Positions 12,851 through 24,847 of a stretch of 64,000 nt of DNA are shown here, in pieces (within the stretch, counting starts at the first letter, position 1; the number at the start of each line of letters is the position of its first letter). The stretch is taken from positions 51,314,007 to 51,378,006 of the forward strand of contig NC_088715.1 of assembly GCF_963576615.1 (NCBI RefSeq), written 5' to 3'. Below the pieces are notes generated by a model. That model had not been told where the DNA came from, ran no database searches, and worked only from the letters and a program-made list of their open reading frames with translations. Source of the stretch: Watersipora subatra (lineage: Eukaryota > Bryozoa > Gymnolaemata > Cheilostomatida > Watersiporidae). Made by a program: the position numbers and the translations under genes.

Positions 12851-14071
12851 TCATAAATCTAACTTTTTGCAGTTGCTCTTACTATTCCAGTTAGTAGCAA
12901 GTGCTATTTGGTGAGGTTCTAAAACGAAAAGATTACTTGCTAATTCACAAAGAGTACAAACAGATGTCTGTGGTAATACATTATCTGTAGTCATGTAATG
13001 TTTCCTCCACTCGTGGTACCTGTTATAAGCAGCATCATCTTGCATCAGATGCTGTAGGTATTTTCCAAGCTCTTTAATAGAAGAGAAATTATAGGCGTGT
13101 ATGAAGGAGTCAGGCGGAGCCACACGTGTGTAGTCCTCTATCGAAAAACCACCGACTACTACAGGAACAAAATGGCCGTCGGAGTGGAGCTTTTTCCAAA
13201 ACTTCTCAGTTATATAATCTTTACATAGAGAGTTTTCGAATGCTAAAAAGAACTTATATTTAGAATGTAGAGAGCTTTCACATTTTATATCACCTCGGTG
13301 ACAAGGTAAATTATGAGTGCAACCTCCAAATATATCTACTTCAATGTATTGCCCAAGTTCTTTCATAGTCTCCAATCGGTTATATCCCGCAGACGTACAA
13401 TGCGAGACGTAAGCATATGCACCATTTGTTTTTCCATGAGCAAAGTTTATATTTGGGTTAGATTGTTTATCAGCTGCCTTTGGTTTCATTTCTCCCCAAG
13501 GCCAGTAAACCGTACTGTCTCTGGTAAAAGTCATAGTACCATTGAAATAGTTAAATACCTTCCTCCAGGGATACAGAACAGGTGGTTCATGACTATATAC
13601 AATCCATATTTGAGACTGGCGATGAAGTCCATAAACTTTACTTACTATAGTTGACCGATGTTCTATCAACACCACATCAGCTTCCACAATATCAGTGTAG
13701 TTATGGCTGAATGTGTAAACGCAGTTGCTATAGTTGCACTGACTGAAGTCCATTTGATCTTTAAACATTCTGTTGAAAGCTTGGGCTTGTTGGTCATTCG
13801 GGGTTGGCTGGTAAATAATCCTAGTTGGATCCTGTGAGGGAACAGGAAATGAAGTCTTCACTAGTTTGGCTTTGGTTGACTCTGATTCGACTTGTTTGGC
13901 CTTTAGCGATATCTCGTCAGTTTCATGTAGGTATTTCACACCTCCCTCGATAACAGGGAGACAAAAATGTTGAGTTGTTGAAAGATTAGTCATGCCGAAA
14001 AGTAAGATTGATAACAGGGTGATAGACACCGAGGTTATTAACCTTTTGCTAGTAGATGCCTCTTTCAACAT
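12851..14071 (-). CDS. Alpha-1,3-fucosyltransferase (GT10), type I copy B, intact
   Basis: 406 aa, apparently one exon. Expected role: transfer of fucose from GDP-fucose in alpha-1,3 linkage to GlcNAc-containing glycans in the Golgi lumen; the acceptor cannot be told from sequence. Seen: short basic tail, signal anchor about 9-29, stem to about 80, then the N-terminal GT10 domain with SQCNYSNC and SHEPP (160-164). The C-terminal GT10 domain has the donor-binding signature FENSLCKDYITEKFWK (278-293), PVVVGG and VAPPDSFIHAYNFSS, and a terminal CxxC (372-375) typical of FucT disulfides. N-glycosylation sequons include NYS, NGT and NFS. The length is normal for the family. The start is the first Met before the anchor. 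Its N-terminal half differs greatly from type II copies, while the C-terminal half is nearly the same, pointing to gene conversion. Confidence 0.93.
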   Translation of the reverse strand: MLKEASTSKRLITSVSITLLSILLFGMTNLSTTQHFCLPVIEGGVKYLHETDEISLKAKQVESESTKAKLVKTSFPVPSQDPTRIIYQPTPNDQQAQAFNRMFKDQMDFSQCNYSNCVYTFSHNYTDIVEADVVLIEHRSTIVSKVYGLHRQSQIWIVYSHEPPVLYPWRKVFNYFNGTMTFTRDSTVYWPWGEMKPKAADKQSNPNINFAHGKTNGAYAYVSHCTSAGYNRLETMKELGQYIEVDIFGGCTHNLPCHRGDIKCESSLHSKYKFFLAFENSLCKDYITEKFWKKLHSDGHFVPVVVGGFSIEDYTRVAPPDSFIHAYNFSSIKELGKYLQHLMQDDAAYNRYHEWRKHYMTTDNVLPQTSVCTLCELASNLFVLEPHQIALATNWNSKSNCKKLDL

Positions 14072-15670
14072 TCTCGGCTTGCTTTGCTACAACAGTAAAA
14101 ATGTAGACCATACGAAGGAAATGCAAATTATTGTAATAGGTCATGATTAGCCATGCTGATGTTTGATTGAATCCAGATATAAACAATATTACAGCAGCAT
14201 TTTACCATATTGGAAAGAAGATAACTTCTGACCTGTTCTGAAATCGCTAACGAGTTCTAAAAACTGGTTCACACTAAACTGCAGCATCTCGGCGCTGATG
14301 CCACAATACTTCAGTGATCGTCGATAATAACAATTATAACAATGATCGTCGATTATAACACTATCACAAACCTATGTGTTTGCATCAGCAAATACTCTGT
14401 AGTAGCATTCTAATTTTTTGCGCGAAAGAACCTCTTTGTTTTAGGTGCTCAAATCAAATACTAGGCCTGCAGCAACTACCATAAATGGAAATAAATAAAT
14501 CACACTATCCATGAACTACTATCACCAAAATGGTTCACATTGTACAGGCTGTGGTTGATGCTCGCCGAAATATCGACAACTGCAGACTTTCCCAGCGTAT
14601 CTGCATTGCTTCGTCGGCCCCTTGCTATCGGCCTCTGGTTCACATAATCATAACAAAAGAAAACGCTGACATTTGACAATATAGTGTGGATCAGCTATTA
14701 GTGTGAACAACACCTTAGCTTGTTAAAGTTGTTGTAGCTGTCATGATAAAATTGGGCATACCAAATGCCGCCTGATTTTAATACACTGAAATCATTAGAG
14801 TTTTCTTTTCTAACTCGATTACCTTTAAATGACATACATTTATATATGTGCTACTGATTGTTAGCTTATTAATTCAACATACAGTCCTCTTTTTAATTAT
14901 TAGAAAAGTTCTGTTGTTCAATAAGCTCCGAAACAGTTTAAAATGTTATTACCAATTACTCAAAGTGTAATCAATGCGGCCATTCAAACCTTACAAAGAC
15001 GTTCTGTCTGAGGATGCAACTCAAAATTACAAATTTAGTTTCCCTTGCAGTGCCGACTTGACAAATCAAAGTTAAATCTTTGAATGCTTAAGAGAACTTG
15101 CCTGTCCTTTAGATTTTCTTTGTTCATGTAATATGATTGTCGCATGCTCACAAAATAAAGCGAAAGCGTGAGTTCGGTGTCACGTAAGATGTTGTGTAGA
15201 CAATTTTATATCTGAAACCAAATATTTTTAGTTATGCATAAAGGAAAGAACAAAATAATATAAATCCCACCATCATTGCAACTCTACTAGTTGATTTAAT
15301 AAAAAAAAACATTCTTATGTTATGCTCTTAAGTTATGCTATAGCATGTGCAGGCTCAGGAAATGAGATAACCACCACTACAACTCAACACTCAAGCATAT
15401 GGTTTCACTCCTGAACAATAAGGTTTTGTCAGTAGAAAAAGAGGAATATTCACTCAAATTGTTTATTCTTTCAACAAAGCTTTATCATGGCAGACAGACG
15501 TGCCAGCCTAACTAGCCAAAGAGAAAGATTCCCAAAAGAACAAGTGGGTGACTATATTTTCAGTCTCTCAAATGTTGGACATGTACAAAAAAAATGTACT
15601 TACATGAAGCTGTTGCAAAGAAAAAGGGCTCCATGTTTCTATCCATTTGCCTGCATATATACTGTCCAAT
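14072..15670. other. 5' flank of copy B, no gene recognised
   Basis: No domain-bearing ORF and no clear TATA box near the start of copy B. An 87-codon plus-strand ORF at 15487-15750 matches no family I know and runs into a transposon end, so it is not called. Confidence 0.4.
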
Positions 15671-15866
15671 ACAGTAGACACTCCTGCAACGTGAGTAATC
15701 TGTTCCATGAACGTTTACGCTGTAGGGATTTTACGTTATATGAACAATAAAATACATGTAAATTGTCTAATCTATTCCAAGATCTTTCCAAACACGCCCT
15801 TCTGGCCATAAAAAAAGCTAGACTCAATTTTTGAATTTGTTGGCTATATCGTAACTGTAATATAAA
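15671..15866. mobile_element. Fragment of Tigger/pogo-like element (CAGTAGACACTCC end)
   Basis: Begins TACAGTAGACACTCCTGCAACG and aligns for about 195 bp with the left end of the element at 17512, then the similarity stops. No right terminus is found nearby, so it is a truncated end. Confidence 0.6.
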
Positions 15867-16418
15867 TAGAGTAGTATGCTGTAGAAGGGGGGGTATTCTG
15901 GTTCACTTTGCAATAAATGACAAGGACCTTTGTACCCAATGACCCAAAATTTATCCCAGCGTTGAGGTGATGAAAAGATAATGAGAAAATAAATGTTGAT
16001 AGAAAAATAAAGCAAAATATGGCATATATGAAATAGATGTTATCAATGTCAATATAAGCCAAACCTCCAATAGCATACTGCTCTAGCCAAATATTTGTAA
16101 GATAATAACTTATGGATAACGAGAATAAAACGCGATTAACGCAATAAATGGTACTGAGTTTTAAACGACCACTGAGCCCATATCTAAACTGGCTAATTTA
16201 AATCCAACCACTCCTTACACCATTGTATCAGCTAACCCTAAACCAACTAAACATAATTGCGGCGATAAAATATACTACATCGTCACAATTAAAAATGACG
16301 ATACTGACAAAGAATTAAAAGTTTTTATGCCGAAATGCGTAGCCGATCGAGCTAGAGCCTGCAAGAAATTTATAAAATATTCGACTCGTGAGTATAATTA
16401 GGTTGCTAATGATGAATA
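15867..16418. other. Spacer between transposon pieces, nothing recognised
   Basis: About 550 bases with no gene or repeat that I can support. Overlapping short minus-strand ORFs at 15824-16062 are AT-rich, hydrophobic and unlike known proteins. Confidence 0.35.
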
Positions 16419-16422
16419 TTAA

Positions 16423-17320
16423 AGGTTGACTTGCAACGGAAATTCCATTACTGTTATTTCATATTACCATATCTTACTCTGCTATGTTGTAGGTTCAAAA
16501 TATGTTGAAATGTGATTACAAGCTTTTAAAAGCTCAAAAGCGAACAGTTAATCGCAGCCATCGTGCAAACGCCGTATATTGGAATCCTTCTCAAAACGGC
16601 TCAAATGTGACGTAGTTGAACACGATGTGCTTCTGTTTGCACTTTCATTCAACCTCATTTGTCAAAACATTTTCGCAAATAAACCTCACGCATTCGATAA
16701 AACCATGTCTATAATTGTCCTTACGGATCTATTTCTTTATCACCGTAAAGCTATCACTTTGAGCACTAATATCTCAAACCTAGCCTAAAAGTCAGTTTAA
16801 TTTTTTAACTTTAGCTTGAGGGGGTGCATCTTATCATCTGATAGACAAGAGGAACTTGTTGGTCACCTGTGATAGTCGAAAAATGCTGCAGAAATTGTAC
16901 GCGCCGTTTCACGAGAAATACATGTATGAGTCACATGATCAGATTATGACTAGATGATTAGACCAAGCTGAAACAAAACTGCAAAGTAGCGAGCATCTAT
17001 ATTTGATGAGGGCTTTCCGGTAGAACCCGATTTGCTTGTCATAAACTAGTGCTACGGGAAATGTTACTTTGAGCCTTTTATTGACCTTTCATTTTACGTG
17101 ATAACATCACGTGTCAAAACAATAACCACATCGAGTTGAGTATGTCATCAAAATAAAGGGATTCGAACTTACAGCCACTTTTTTAAATGTTCACTTTTGG
17201 GCTTTTAAGAGCTTTTAATCACATTTCTACATACTTTTAACCTACAACACAGCAGAGTAAGACATGGTGAACCTTTTGATACCAAATAATTGTAATGTAA
17301 ATTTTGTTGCAGGTCAACCT
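16423..17320. mobile_element. Non-autonomous TTAA-inserting DNA transposon, copy 2
   Basis: 898 bp, flanked by TTAA at 16419-16422 and 17321-17324, with AGGTTGAC...GTCAACCT ends and long inverted terminal regions. Same family as 3075-3950 and 29685-30559. No transposase. Confidence 0.85.
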
Positions 17321-18811
17321 TTAACTAATAATTGATAAAGCTGCCATCAATACCTGAATTTGTATTAATGAATCCTATTAAACAGGATGGTTTTCTGATT
17401 TATTTTTTCTTATCATAAAGATTCCCTTATGTGTAAATGGCAAGAAAGTGAACTGATATTAGGAGAACAGCAAGATCATGAACTGGAACTAGGAACTGAA
17501 CAACCTAATTGCAGTAGCCGCACTTGCAATGTAAATGATCTGTTCCAGGAATGTTTACGTTATAGGGATTTACAGTAAAATACATGTAAATTGCCTAAGT
17601 TCTTCCAAAATATTTTCAAACTCACTTCTTTGGCCATAGAACAAAAAAAAACTAGATTCAATTTTATAATTTGTTGGATGTATCGTAGCTGTAATATAGT
17701 TAGTTTACATCAACAACGTCCTCTTTTTCTGATCAATTTTGCTGGTTTTGTAGACTGTGGTAATTTTACAATAAGTTGATGAGGAACGCACATATTTAAC
17801 GTCTATTTAACGACATTTATTTGACATTCAGATTGGTAGACCGCCACTGTACCGCCTACACAATTCAATATGCCTATAACTTCGTACACTATTTATTAAC
17901 AATCGAGCGCCTATTCGCCGTTTTGTCGACACATCTGATGATCTATCGGGGTAAACTAAAATGTCATAGAAGTTGTATATATACCGCATGGTAGATATAA
18001 CGCTATACATACGTCATTTTTTTTCTCACAAGTGCGGCGAGATATGTTATTAGTCAAATCGAGTTTAAGAAGTTGCCTCTACTTGACACTTTACGTTATA
18101 TGGAACATTTTACATGCCGTCGTACCTCGAATTACAATCATAATGCATTCTGAGATTAAGCTCAGATGTCAATTTACTCACATGTAAGTGCAATTTATTT
18201 ATATATTGAACAATTTAATATATATCGATTGGTTTCCATACTCTGAAAAACACCAACAAAAACACTCGAAAGAAGATATTGTAACAGAAAAAACATGTTG
18301 GTTACTGTCCTAACTTACCACATGCTTTCAAAACAACAAATAAGAAATTAGCAAGGAAATCTGATTAATTAAAATGTAAAACTAAATACATACAACAGCA
18401 GCTAACGCTAGCATTTGCAAAGAGGGAAAGAATAGTTATTCTTTATTACAACCTTGACTTTGATGTATTTGGATTCTGATGCACAGACTTAAAAGCAAAC
18501 ATACATTTTAAACTTGATGTAATTAAAATTTATTTGACATTCAGTTTTTAAATTTCTTTTCGTGACTTTGATAATTTTCCTTTGTTTCGCTCTCACAGTC
18601 AGTCGGCCGTTTTAAGATAATCCTATCTAAGGACCTCTGCCTTTCTCGCCCTTTCAACATGCTACAATTCAAATAGGACGAACACAGGTGTCGTCAAAAG
18701 GGTTACTGCGTGACCACTAGCCAATTTGTATGAATGTCTATTTTTATAGTTTTGATAGAGAGCGCAGGTACTTTCACGAGTACTTGCGCTGGCCAATTGT
18801 TTGTTTTTTGT

Positions 18812-19060
18812 CTAAAGCGTGAGCAGACCTTCCATCTCGTCGTGAAGATCGCTACACCGTTTGGAAACTATATTTAGTACTTTTGCAGGCTTAATGCCCT
18901 TAATGTTATCCTTCTGTTTGATAATAGTGCATATTGTGGATGTTTTTCTGTCATATTGGGGAACCAACTCAATCACACATACACCTTTTTCATATTTTTT
19001 CCATAATTTCAGTTTAGTATCAATTGTTATCATTTGCTTTCTTTTCGCTTATCCTTTATT
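18812..19060 (-). pseudogene. Tigger-type transposase, N-terminal fragment
   Basis: The readable protein starts KRKQMITIDTKLKLWKKYEK and continues through RKTSTICTIIKQKDNI, ending near LHDEMEGLLTL. This is the CENP-B/Tigger-like N-terminal helix-turn-helix, which binds the transposon ends. A candidate upstream start (MPTGTIKDKRK, near 19080) sits in another frame, so a frameshift separates it from the fragment. A stop follows LLTL and only faint similarity continues beyond, so the DDE catalytic part is not recoverable by eye. This is a dead remnant of the element that encloses it. Confidence 0.65.
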
Positions 19061-19354
19061 GTACCGGTTGGCATTCAGTCTACGCACAATTCCTTTAATT
19101 CACCAAATTTTGCACTGTGTTGTGGAAGTCAGTGCTGACTAGCCACTTGCAATTGGTTACTGCGTACAAGTTGTCTTCCACCGAATGAGTAGTAGCCTTG
19201 ATGCACAACTGTAATGACTGTTTATTAAACGAGCTCTATAAGCATGAAGAGACAGAATAAATAAATACAAGTCAATACAATCAAGCGTAATTCTGAAATG
19301 AGTTTACAAATGCAAATACTCAAACAGTTACCCTTGTAAGTGCAAGAGTGTCGG

Positions 19355-19355
<1 letters not shown>

Positions 19356-19408
<53 letters not shown>
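19356..19408. repeat. (TA)n microsatellite
   Basis: An uninterrupted run of about 26 TA units inside the Tigger-like element. The related fragment at 39967-40300 has only a short TA run at this point. Confidence 0.95.
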
Positions 19409-19411
<3 letters not shown>

Positions 19412-20039
19412 AAGCTGCACAGAGGTAAATTAACGTTCCAACACTGTTCTTAATGATGATTAGGAACGTTATTCTCAGTATTGTAATTTTTTACCTCGTA
19501 ATTTGTATTCCTTGCTCTGTGCTCTTTGTTCTCCCCCTTAACACAAGAGCGCCTTCGCTTATATAGCAAGTGCTTGGTGTTAATCCGTGGGCTTTCTACG
19601 CAAGCTGGCTTTTGAATTATGTACAGGGTTAATCCAAGGCTAGTTGTGCACTTATGGCAATTGAAGAAGCTCAGCTTAGTAAATCCATCCCAACAAATAA
19701 ATGCGCACCAAAAAACTCATTGCTAAGGTATAACTTGAGCAGTTGAAAAATACAGAGTGATGCTGTTCTCATAAGACACCTCTGACATACTGGGTCACAG
19801 ACTTGCGTGCTCGCATCTCAAAAGTGGTTTGAATGTTAGTGCTAAAACATGCTTAAAAGCTGGCTCGTATCTTAAATTTCTTGTATGTTGGGGCACTCGT
19901 AAGCCGAAGTATGACTGTGGTATGAAACAAAAACTTCAAGTAATCTTTTTACATTATCTGGAATTTACGTTATAGTAGGTATACGTTATAGGAGCATCTA
20001 CTGTACTATATATCACAAATTGTCCATGTAATATAATAT

Positions 20040-20420
20040 CATGAATCGTCTGCCCGAGTCTGTAGATCGACTATGAACTGATGAATGCTCAGCTCTCCTT
20101 ACTTCATCGTGTTGAACTTCGCTCTCTCATAAACAATGTTCCTTACGGGCTCAAAATAGTTATCAAACATAATGAACTTGTAAGATTTTTTTCTTAGCCA
20201 CTGTATCATAATACTGAAATTGCTTGTAAAAGGGTACACTGTCTGTTCCCATCTGGACTAACATGTTAGCAATTTTCTGATCTTCAGTCATTTTGTCGTA
20301 GTCCATCACTATTCTACAAACCTAAAATTGCAGTTTCAATGTTTTTCACTGAGTGTCTAAATTACCAGCTGGAAAGTCAATGCTTTTGACAAATCTATCA
20401 TCCTTAGATTTTGTTGCATG
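20040..20420 (-). mobile_element. Gypsy-type gag relic
   Basis: Minus-strand translation contains gag-like text such as MDYDKMTEDQKIANMLVQMG and FDNYFEPVRNIVYERAKFN, matching the usual Gypsy gag pattern. It is broken and isolated, with its downstream side ended by the Tigger-like element. No LTRs were identified. Confidence 0.6.
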
Positions 20421-21126
20421 TGGTTCGAGCAAACTGATATTATAATGACAGTAACCACAGATGTTGGTGATCGACACAATTTTTTGACAAAACTATAATT
20501 TATGAACTTTCTTTCAACTTTCTGATCAACAAACGCTCTTTGATAGTGCTTTGTAGTCGCAGTTCGCTATCTGACACCATGTAATATTGTCTGTAATATC
20601 TTTCAATTAACTCTTACCTCTAGTAAAGAGTTGTGTCTGTACAAAATCTCCTCAGGCTCTTTTCAGCTTCCACAAGTTCGTCTCTCCCTAGACCCGTTTT
20701 AGTTGCCTCCCTTTTTCTGTTATGCCACTCCCAGTGCTTACATTTCAGGTCTCGCCCAGTGATAGATCAACCGCTATCACATCGTCTATAAATAAACGAT
20801 TATGAGTATGTATAGAAACTTATGCAGCATGATCGTGAGCATTTCTCAGAGTCAATAATTTCCGCTTTAATTTAGGCCAGTGGATTTTAGCTCTGTTGTA
20901 GTGAAATTCAGTTATTATATAAGGAATCATTTGCTAAAAAATTAGCTTTTGATCACAGAAGAACTGTAAATTGCAGATTCTTGTGGTGTGGAAACGAAGA
21001 GAAATATTTAACCGATGTCTTGTAATTGCGCCAACTGATTTTTCAAATAATTCACTTGACTGTTACACTGCATCAAATCCTGTGATATCTTGTGGTGCAA
21101 GGCGTTCATATTTAAATGATGACAAA
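20421..21126. other. Intergenic, nothing recognised
   Basis: About 700 bases upstream (in sense) of the gag relic. They may include decayed retroelement leader, but no motif supports a call. Confidence 0.35.
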
Positions 21127-21429
21127 ATACATTTATCCTAGAAAAGTATTTCCATGTTTCTTAATGCCCTCTTCATCTTTGCGCTACTACCAGTTCACTC
21201 CTACAGAGCCATGATGTTTTCCACAACAACGCATAAGAGCTTTTGTGCATGCACAAACAGTCCTACGCAATGATAATCGTTTGTTATGAAGCACTTGTTA
21301 TTATACTATCAAAACTTTGTATTGGTCTTCAGTAAAGATAGCCATTTCATTATAAGGAGTAAACAGAGTGCATGATGTTAGGTAGTAGATCATTTAAAAA
21401 TGGTTGCGTTTGCTGTTACCACTAATGAG

Positions 21430-21600
21430 CAGCCTTTTTTGGGGATTGAACCTCACCCCGTTGTTTACAGGTCAGGTGTTCTAGACCACAGGCTACAGCA
21501 GCTCTTACAGGTCAGGTGTTCTAGACCACAGGCTACGGCAGCTCTTACAGGTCAGGTGTTCTAAACCACTTACCTTTGTAGGTAAATACTCAGAGACACA
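21430..21600 (-). mobile_element. tRNA-derived SINE-like block (copy C unit)
   Basis: The minus strand reads like a tRNA: GGTAAGTGGTTTAGAACACC as D-arm/A-box region, then an anticodon-like stem, then GAGGTTCAATCCCC as B box. Related blocks lie at 37430-37560, 40615-40740 and 49640-49745; the copy at 37430-37560 has the clearest CCTG/CAGG stem. Confidence 0.45.
21466..21572. repeat. 40-bp tandem repeat, 2.7 copies
   Basis: The unit TACAGGTCAGGTGTTCTAGA plus a further 20 bp repeats at 21466, 21506 and 21546, within the SINE-like block. The other units have a single copy here. Confidence 0.95.
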
Positions 21601-22329
21601 AGTGAGACACACAAATTCACGCTCTCTGACTTCTGCCCTGTTATGTCAATAAACACATATTTAGTATCTATTGTTTACAATTGTTCTAAGATTTGAAATA
21701 CAGTGAGGTTTCATTTGGTATACTAATGTTATTCATAAAATAAAGTCTACATAAAAGAAACTATGTGTTTGAGAGTGATGTACACACATTGTCGCATGTA
21801 AAATGCGTGGGCGAGGTGTATCTCAGGCTACATTATAGTGTTAGTAAAATAGAGGAGCTCACGCTCTTTCCTATATTGGTGGCAAACCCTTTGGACATCG
21901 GCGCAAATAATATGCTTCCATTTTATATTATTGTTCTTTTGTCATTTAAAAAGCTTTCATGTTTTATACAGATATTACTTGCGTGATTGAAAAACATTAT
22001 TTTTGCATGTCAATTTATAGATTGATTCTGATGACCAACAAGCTAGGATCTTTTGTAACTTTAAACTGCTGTGTAATTCTAGTCAATAAGTCAAAATGAG
22101 TATAAAAATGACTAACTGTTGCTCTTTTGCATATTTATATTTATACCGGTATATATATTTTTAAATATACATATATTATATTACATGTATTACATTATAA
22201 TATATATTATATATATGGTATATATAAGAGTATTTATAAAAACAAATTTGTAAGGCAGTGATGCCTAGCAATTTTAAACAATTATACCAATTGTTGTGTA
22301 AATTAAAAAAGCTGCTTTTCCAAATGTAT

Positions 22330-23610
22330 TTACAAAATATTTAGTTCTCTACAATTTGTACCACGATTCCAGTCAGCAGCGTGTCGGTGTCGGCCAGACT
22401 TTGAAATAGAAGGATTGTTCGCCATTTTACAAAGATTACAAATGGATGTCTGTGGCATGCCAATATCTTTAGTGGTGTAATGTTTCCTCCACTCGTGGTA
22501 CCTGTTATAGGCAGCATCATCTTTCATCAGATGCTGTAGGTATTCTCCAAGCTCTTTAATAGAAGAGAAATTATAGGCGTGTATGAAGGAGTCAGGCGGA
22601 GCCACGCGTGTATAGTCCTCTACTGAAAGACCACCAACTACCACAGGAACAAAATGGCCATTGCAATGGAGCCTTTTCCAAAATTTATCAGTAATGTAAT
22701 CTTTGCAGAAAGAATTTTCGAATGCAAGATAGAACTTATATCTAGAATGCTTTACAGCTTCACATTCAATCTCATTTCTTCCACATGGTTGGTTCTCGGT
22801 GCATTTACCAAAGACATCCACGTCTACATATTCACCCAACTCTTTTATGGTTGCTATTCTGTCATAACCATTGGATTCACAGTTAGAGACATATACGTAA
22901 GCGCCTTTTGTCTTTCCTTGCGCATAGGTAATACTTGGTAATAAAGGGTCCTCACTCTTTATTGGGTATGTTTCTCCAAATGGCCAAAATACAGGGCTGT
23001 TTCTAACATATGTCATGGTACCATCGAAACTGTTAAATAATTCTTTCCGAGGATAGAAAGTTGGAGCTTCGTGAGAATAAACAAGCCAAACTTGAGAACG
23101 CCGGCGAAATCAAAGAGTTTTCTCCACCACAGCTGACCTATATTCAACTAACACTATGTCAGCAAAGTTGCTGTCAGCAAAATTACTGCTAAATGTAAAG
23201 ATGCTGTTGTTCAAGGCACACTGGCTAAAGTTCAGATCTCGTTTGAAAATTGTGTTGAAATCGCGTGTCTGAGAATCATTCACGTCTGTTGGTTGGTATA
23301 TAATCCGAGTCGCTTTCTTTGGAGCAGCAGGGGTGGCCATTTTTATAGGTTCACTGTCTCCATCACTGACTATAACAAGTTGTGATGACTCAGCAATCCT
23401 TGATCTATTTTTTAGCGATGTATCTTCTGCTTCCATATATCTGGCGTTACCCGCCCTTTCAGGCAGAATATGATTTCCAAATTTCTGGGTTGAAGGATAA
23501 TTCAGCACTGTATAAACTGCAAAAACTATAACTGTGTAAGCTGTGATAGTAGCAAATGCTATCCCCTTTTGAGGTGATATCCCATGTAACACCATCCTCT
23601 CCATTTGCAA
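22330..23610 (-). pseudogene. Alpha-1,3-fucosyltransferase (GT10), type II copy C, nonsense codon
   Basis: A 427-codon frame equivalent to intact copies D and F, but codon 167 is a stop: TGA at 23110-23112 where D, F and G have CGA (Arg in KTLRFRR), a C-to-T change at a CpG. Translation would end in the N-terminal GT10 domain before SHEPP, giving no catalytic domain. The rest stays open to the normal end, but shows drift at usually fixed places: HEAP for HEPP, and DKFW for EKFW within the donor-site signature. The TATA box upstream is intact. This is one clear lesion plus relaxed constraint, so probably a young pseudogene. Start and anchor (residues about 14-34) match D and F. Confidence 0.92.
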
Positions 23611-23707
23611 ACAATAATGAGCGATGAAAGGATTATATCTACACGAGATCGATACACACTTTTAGTAGTGATAATAACAAAGGCTTTCTTTTAATGTGAA
23701 CACCTCA

Positions 23708-23714
23708 TTTTATA
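23708..23714 (-). promoter_or_regulatory. TATA box of copy C
   Basis: TATAAAA on the minus strand, 98 bp upstream of the ATG, inside a flank conserved in all type II copies (GTGTTCACAATAACAG follows in sense). The distance suits a core promoter with a short 5' UTR. Confidence 0.55.
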
Positions 23715-23719
23715 TGCAC

Positions 23720-24847
23720 GTAAGAAGCTATCCATTGTTATGGAATAGCATTAAGATTTTATAGACACTTGATAGCAAATCTGGGAGGGTATAGGGGTGA
23801 GGTTAAAGGTCATTGCTTTAGGCGCTAAGATGTCCTCAAACCGCACTCAACAAAACTTTTGAATAAAATATATTTTATTATTGAAATCGCATGAAACTAA
23901 AACCATGCCTACATCAGCCAAAAAAATGAACAGATTTTGCTAAAATCTTGACCGGCCAATAAATACTGAAAAAGATTTAACCAGCTGACTAACATTATTT
24001 TGCAAAATTTGAAATTGAATTTGAAACATACCTATATTTTAAAGAGAATAGAAGAGAGTTTAGGTTACTCAAGTTAACTTAAGTTAAGGTTATAATCCCA
24101 TGTTAACAAAGTTAACATGAGATCTTCAAAATACTATGTTTTCATTCAAATTGTTACATACATGTAATAGCACTTGAGACTAAAATTGACCCCAAATAGT
24201 AGGTATATCTAGGTTTGATCAAAGTGATTATTTTTGCGGTCCCACTACTATACTTGTATAAGACCTTCTGTCTGCTAACCACAGCTAGTATATGTTAACT
24301 AAAACCAATGTATAACCTAAGTATAGTTAATAGGTCTATGACTAAAAATCAATACATTGTGTAAACTACTTGACTATTTGATAAGTGCAGTACCCAAATA
24401 GAATAGGAAAGATTTTAGAATACTCAAGTATGCAACTGAACTTGACAATAGTCAAATTATAGCCTAGTTATTTGCTTATTGTTTTTTGTTATTTTGTTCA
24501 ACTAATCAATTATACTCAATAAGGTTATAATCCCCATGTTAACAAAGTTCATAGAGATTGGATATACATGCAGTTGTATGCCTGTGAATTTCAAGATACT
24601 ATGTTTGCATTCTAATCATTACATAGTATCACTTGACTCTGAAGTTGCCAGCAAATAGTAGGTAGCCTACATCTTGGTTTTAACTGTCACAGCACTATTT
24701 AAAACCTTCTGACTGTTGATCACAGCTAGTATCTTTTAACTAAAACCAATACATTGTGTGAACTATTTGACTGCTTTATAAGTGCAGTACTTAAATAAAA
24801 TAGGAAGGATTTTAGGATAGTTAAGTGAATTTGAGGTGTATTCTATA
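23720..24847. repeat. 5' flank of copy C with internal duplication
   Basis: Homologous to 32240-32860, 42830-43520 and 51550-51820 plus 54120-54660. It contains two imperfect copies of a block of about 430 bp (about 24090-24430 and 24525-24847), each with TTATAATCCC, GCACTTGAGACT-like text and AATAGTAGGTA. No gene seen. Confidence 0.7.

Larger units (their letters stand above)
17512..20003 (-). mobile_element. Tigger/pogo-like DNA transposon, decayed
   Basis: A block of about 2.5 kb from CAGTAGCCGCACTTGCAATG to an end whose complement reads CAGTAGATGCTCCTATAACG. The right flank keeps TA; the left target is eroded. It carries the start of a Tigger-type transposase on the minus strand (18812-19060) and a TA microsatellite. 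The short elements at 27706, 35793, 47923 and 55837 share its ends and look like deletion derivatives. Confidence 0.65.
21127..22329. repeat. Conserved 3' flank of type II FucT (copy C unit)
   Basis: Aligns with 29300-30844 (minus its insertion), 37600-38245, 40316-41442 and 49750-50158. It holds a SINE-like block, the phrase CTATGTGTTTGAGAGTGATG, and a TA-rich region with TATACCGGTATATA palindromes near 22145. Plus-strand ORFs such as 21765-21986 are repeated only because the DNA is repeated. Confidence 0.8.

Noticed and set aside
15487-15750. 87-codon plus-strand ORF starting MADRRASLTSQRER
   Set aside because: No recognisable family, and its last third is the end of a DNA transposon.
21466-21572. 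Possible CRISPR-like array (regular 40-bp repeats)
   Set aside because: Direct tandem copies with no unique spacers, inside a SINE-like block of animal DNA.
22140-22240. TATACCGGTATATA palindromes as a regulatory site
   Set aside because: The tract is conserved only as part of duplicated flank DNA and is otherwise simple TA-rich sequence; missing from the copy G unit.
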